NCBI GenBank assembly: GCA_002633005.1
Contig: NMRA01000522.1
Coordinates: forward strand, 246,645 to 304,812
From: Phoronis australis
Lineage: Eukaryota > Phoronida > Phoronidae
Length of the DNA stretch: 58,168 bases
Direction: 5' to 3'
A program made the position numbers and the translations under genes. Below, piece after piece: positions 56,331 to 58,168 of this stretch; the stretch's first letter is position 1; each line of letters opens with the position of its first letter. The notes beneath the pieces were generated by a model. The model was not told the origin of the DNA, made no database searches, and was given only the letters and a program-made list of their open reading frames with translations.

Positions 56331-57683
56331 CTAGAATGAAAATAGTGAAGAGCAAATTTGTAATCAGTGAACTTGAATGAAAGCACAATGTTACGATTAT
56401 ACACGTTGCAGAATTGTAATGTAGCTTTGCATGTCTCGGTGTAAAAAGTGAGTCAAATAAACATGATACTCTGTCATTAACAACTCTTTCTTCTTTGCGT
56501 AAACAAACAGGTTACTGGTGCAGAAACGTTTGTTATTCTACAGCTTAATTTGCATTCATCTCTATCAACTGCCCATTATTTCACTCACATTATTGAAATA
56601 TTGAGTGTTTCATTCAGAATTTTGAGTCATCCTGAAATTTGCATTGCATCATTCTTGTGAATTCGGCATGGAAAACCAATGCCTCATGGAAGCTTATGAC
56701 AGAAAGTTTTTCAATCATTCAAGTTGCAAATTTTGAACTGCACAAAAAATGGAAGAGGCAGCACTTAGATTGCGTCTTCAACAAGTTTGATGACATTTGT
56801 AGGGCAAGTCAATCTTTTTAAAACATGTAATATCTCCCATTTCAAATTAAGTGCTTAGATGCTCACCCCACTCGTTGGCTAGAGAGTGCCGATTTAACTT
56901 TCACGTCAGCAACTAGCCTTACAGTTACAGTAAATCCTTAGAACTTAGTCTGTGTACTTCAATTTCAAAATTTATGGCTGGCCAGAAAGACTCTTTTCGG
57001 TCTCAGCAGTTTAACACCCATGTATCAATAAGTGCCCACACCTCGATTTCCAGGCTTCTCCAATTTCGGCACTCAGGCCTTTATTTTTGTTAATTTGAAT
57101 GTCTAACGTATCTCAAACGAGTAAAAGAGGGCTTCTTGGCAATTATTGAAGACAACATGTGATTTTTCAAAAGTCTGTAGAGAACATATTATTGCCTTTT
57201 TCCAAACAGGTCACTTGTTTTCCAAACAAATCACTTGTTTTCTAAACAGGTCACTAGTCATTGCCAATTCATGACACAAGTGCTGCCTAACAGGTCGTAG
57301 TGACACATTACAACAGATTATTGATAAAACATGACTCTCTCTCTCTCATGATTACCAGGTCTACATCCCATATACTTTTGTACAAGATGTGGTTGTTCGG
57401 GAAAACACAAAATGCTACACATCTGCTGGGCGCCATAGAAGTGAGGCCAATTTTCCACTCGTATACTCGTTCCACTCATATTTTCAACCGTGTTTTCTCA
57501 CTTACATCTAACCCTGCTAATGCACGCAAGCCAGGCTACCCCAATATATAAAGGAGCATAATTTGGAAACCAACCTCATTACACATGATACGGTCTGACA
57601 AAGAGCACAAGTTAATACTTGTAGTAAAACCACCTTTATTCACGGAAATCACCTGGTGAACAACTGCTTGAAAGCAAACTTAC
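56331..57683. other. Intron 2/3, 1.35 kb
   Basis: It holds three copies of a 20-bp TCCAAACAGGTCACTTGTTT unit at about 57201-57258 and a short TC run near 57335. No exon or transposon coding trace was found. Confidence 0.6.
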
Positions 57684-57890
57684 GGACACACGAAGGAACG
57701 TCTGCAGCAGGAGGAGACCAGCTTCCTGCATGGTTACATGTGTATGTGATGTTTTGAGCTGCTGTCACTGTGTCACGGAAATAAAATCCCTTATTGCAGT
57801 ACATCTCACATGTGTATCCAGTAGCTGTCTCTTGACAAATCTTACCACCATTTCTTGGGGAGCGCAGGAAAGGAAGAGTGCACTCCTTCG
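57684..57890 (-). CDS. Exon 2: sushi/CCP domain
   Basis: The exon has 69 codons and is phase 1 at both ends. It contains KECTLPFLRSPRNGG, GYTCEMYCNKGF, YTCNHAGSW and PSCV, the four-cysteine sushi layout with the conserved W before the last cysteine. The insert between cysteines 3 and 4 is typical of sushi domains beside HYR domains. Flanking splice sites are TTGTAG and GTAAGT. This is a protein-binding module. No ORF long enough for a 60-codon cut-off starts with Met here, so it was found by direct reading. Confidence 0.9.
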
Positions 57891-58053
57891 CTACAATGAA
57901 AAATCACTAGAGGTTGTCTGAATAGCATCAATTGAAAATAAAATAATAAGAAATGATACAGAATATAAACTCTAAATTGTCAAATTATAGATTCGCAACC
58001 TACAACGCAAATCCGAAACTTGTGCTGTCATAATACATTTGGATTCTACTTAC

Positions 58054-58168
58054 GTTTCACTAGAACATCCAGTCTACACTGAGCCTCATTATCACTATCA
58101 TCTCGAGCTGTAACTACAGCTGAATACATCATGTTGGCATTTGATATGTTGACTGAAGCTGGCACATC
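58054..58168 (-). CDS. Exon 1 (partial): C-terminal half of a HYR domain
   Basis: The window edge cuts this exon at its 5' side. It reads DVPASVNISNAN, then YSAVVTARDDSDNEAQC and RLDVLVK, which is the HYR ending (Y-x-A-x-D-x-x-x-N-x-x-x-C-x-x-x-V-x-V). The donor is GTAAG and the exon leaves in phase 1. It joins the sushi exon as PKEC. HYR domains are immunoglobulin-like adhesion folds usually found next to sushi domains, as here. Confidence 0.85.

Larger units (their letters stand above)
1520..58168 (-). other. Gene body: giant SVEP1-like multidomain extracellular protein, partial at both ends
   Basis: All exon entries belong to one minus-strand transcript. Each exon is bounded on its left by AC (donor GT) and on its right by CT (acceptor AG), and intron phases match from exon to exon with one exception (second lectin domain). 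The product is a mosaic of disulphide-rich extracellular modules: HYR, sushi, GCC2_GCC3, EGF, C-type lectin, PAN and pentraxin. There are many N-x-S/T sites and no membrane segment in the exons seen. By family knowledge this suggests a secreted or matrix adhesion protein related to SVEP1. No VWA domain is visible, but the 5' end lies outside the window. The gene continues to the left, because the last exon seen still has a donor. The symbol is left empty because orthology cannot be shown here. Confidence 0.85.

Overview
The window is a piece of animal nuclear DNA. It is AT-rich, with short exons, standard GT-AG introns, many minisatellites in the introns and decayed transposons. One very large gene on the minus strand fills it, so the 5' side of the gene is at the right (58168) and the 3' side at the left. 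I reconstructed 53 coding exons (about 8.85 kb, roughly 2,950 codons). Neither the start nor the stop codon is inside the window. I find no convincing second gene. The domain mix points to an invertebrate: HYR, sushi/CCP, GCC2_GCC3 (ephrin-receptor-like, TNFR-like cysteine-rich), EGF, C-type lectin, PAN/apple and pentraxin-type LamG domains. A hemichordate, cephalochordate or lophotrochozoan would fit, but I cannot name the organism. The closest known architecture is SVEP1-like (sushi, VWA, EGF and pentraxin domain protein), a secreted or extracellular-matrix adhesion protein.

Protein order, N to C (right to left). HYR end (58054-58168). Sushi (57684-57890). A 160-residue module I cannot name (56330-55228). 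Three GCC repeats (52532-50753). Five EGFs plus a half EGF (50243-45002). C-type lectin-like domain (44813-43494). Two PAN/apple domains (41321-40452). About eight EGFs (40055-35429). Pentraxin/LamG domain (34455-32634). HYR (30281-28198). Second C-type lectin-like domain (27734-26745), whose central junction I cannot resolve. Sushi (24530-24336). A second, 150-residue copy of the unnamed module (20428-19329). Then 19 GCC repeats, one per exon (18561-1520), running out of the window on the left. Nearly every module boundary is a phase-1 intron, and split codons at nearly all predicted junctions restore sensible residues.

Introns. They hold at least a dozen minisatellites (units 12-52 bp). They also hold a dispersed repeat family whose copies carry regularly spaced motifs resembling the CTCF core, the 3' end of a decayed LINE on the minus strand (about 23050-23880), a 0.3-kb inverted-repeat MITE (14349-14666), and a 0.8-kb inverted-repeat element sitting inside a 12-bp minisatellite (53734-54533). 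Three introns contain partial copies of the neighbouring exon. One 266-bp block with a whole exon is repeated exactly on the two sides of a single N (48507). It is an assembly duplication, since including both exon copies would break the reading frame.

Most notable observations: strict two-type alternation of 11 consecutive GCC exons; the repeated sushi-unknown module-GCC cassette; CTCF-like motif arrays in a transposable repeat; minisatellites that grew out of splice sites; and the unresolved second lectin domain.
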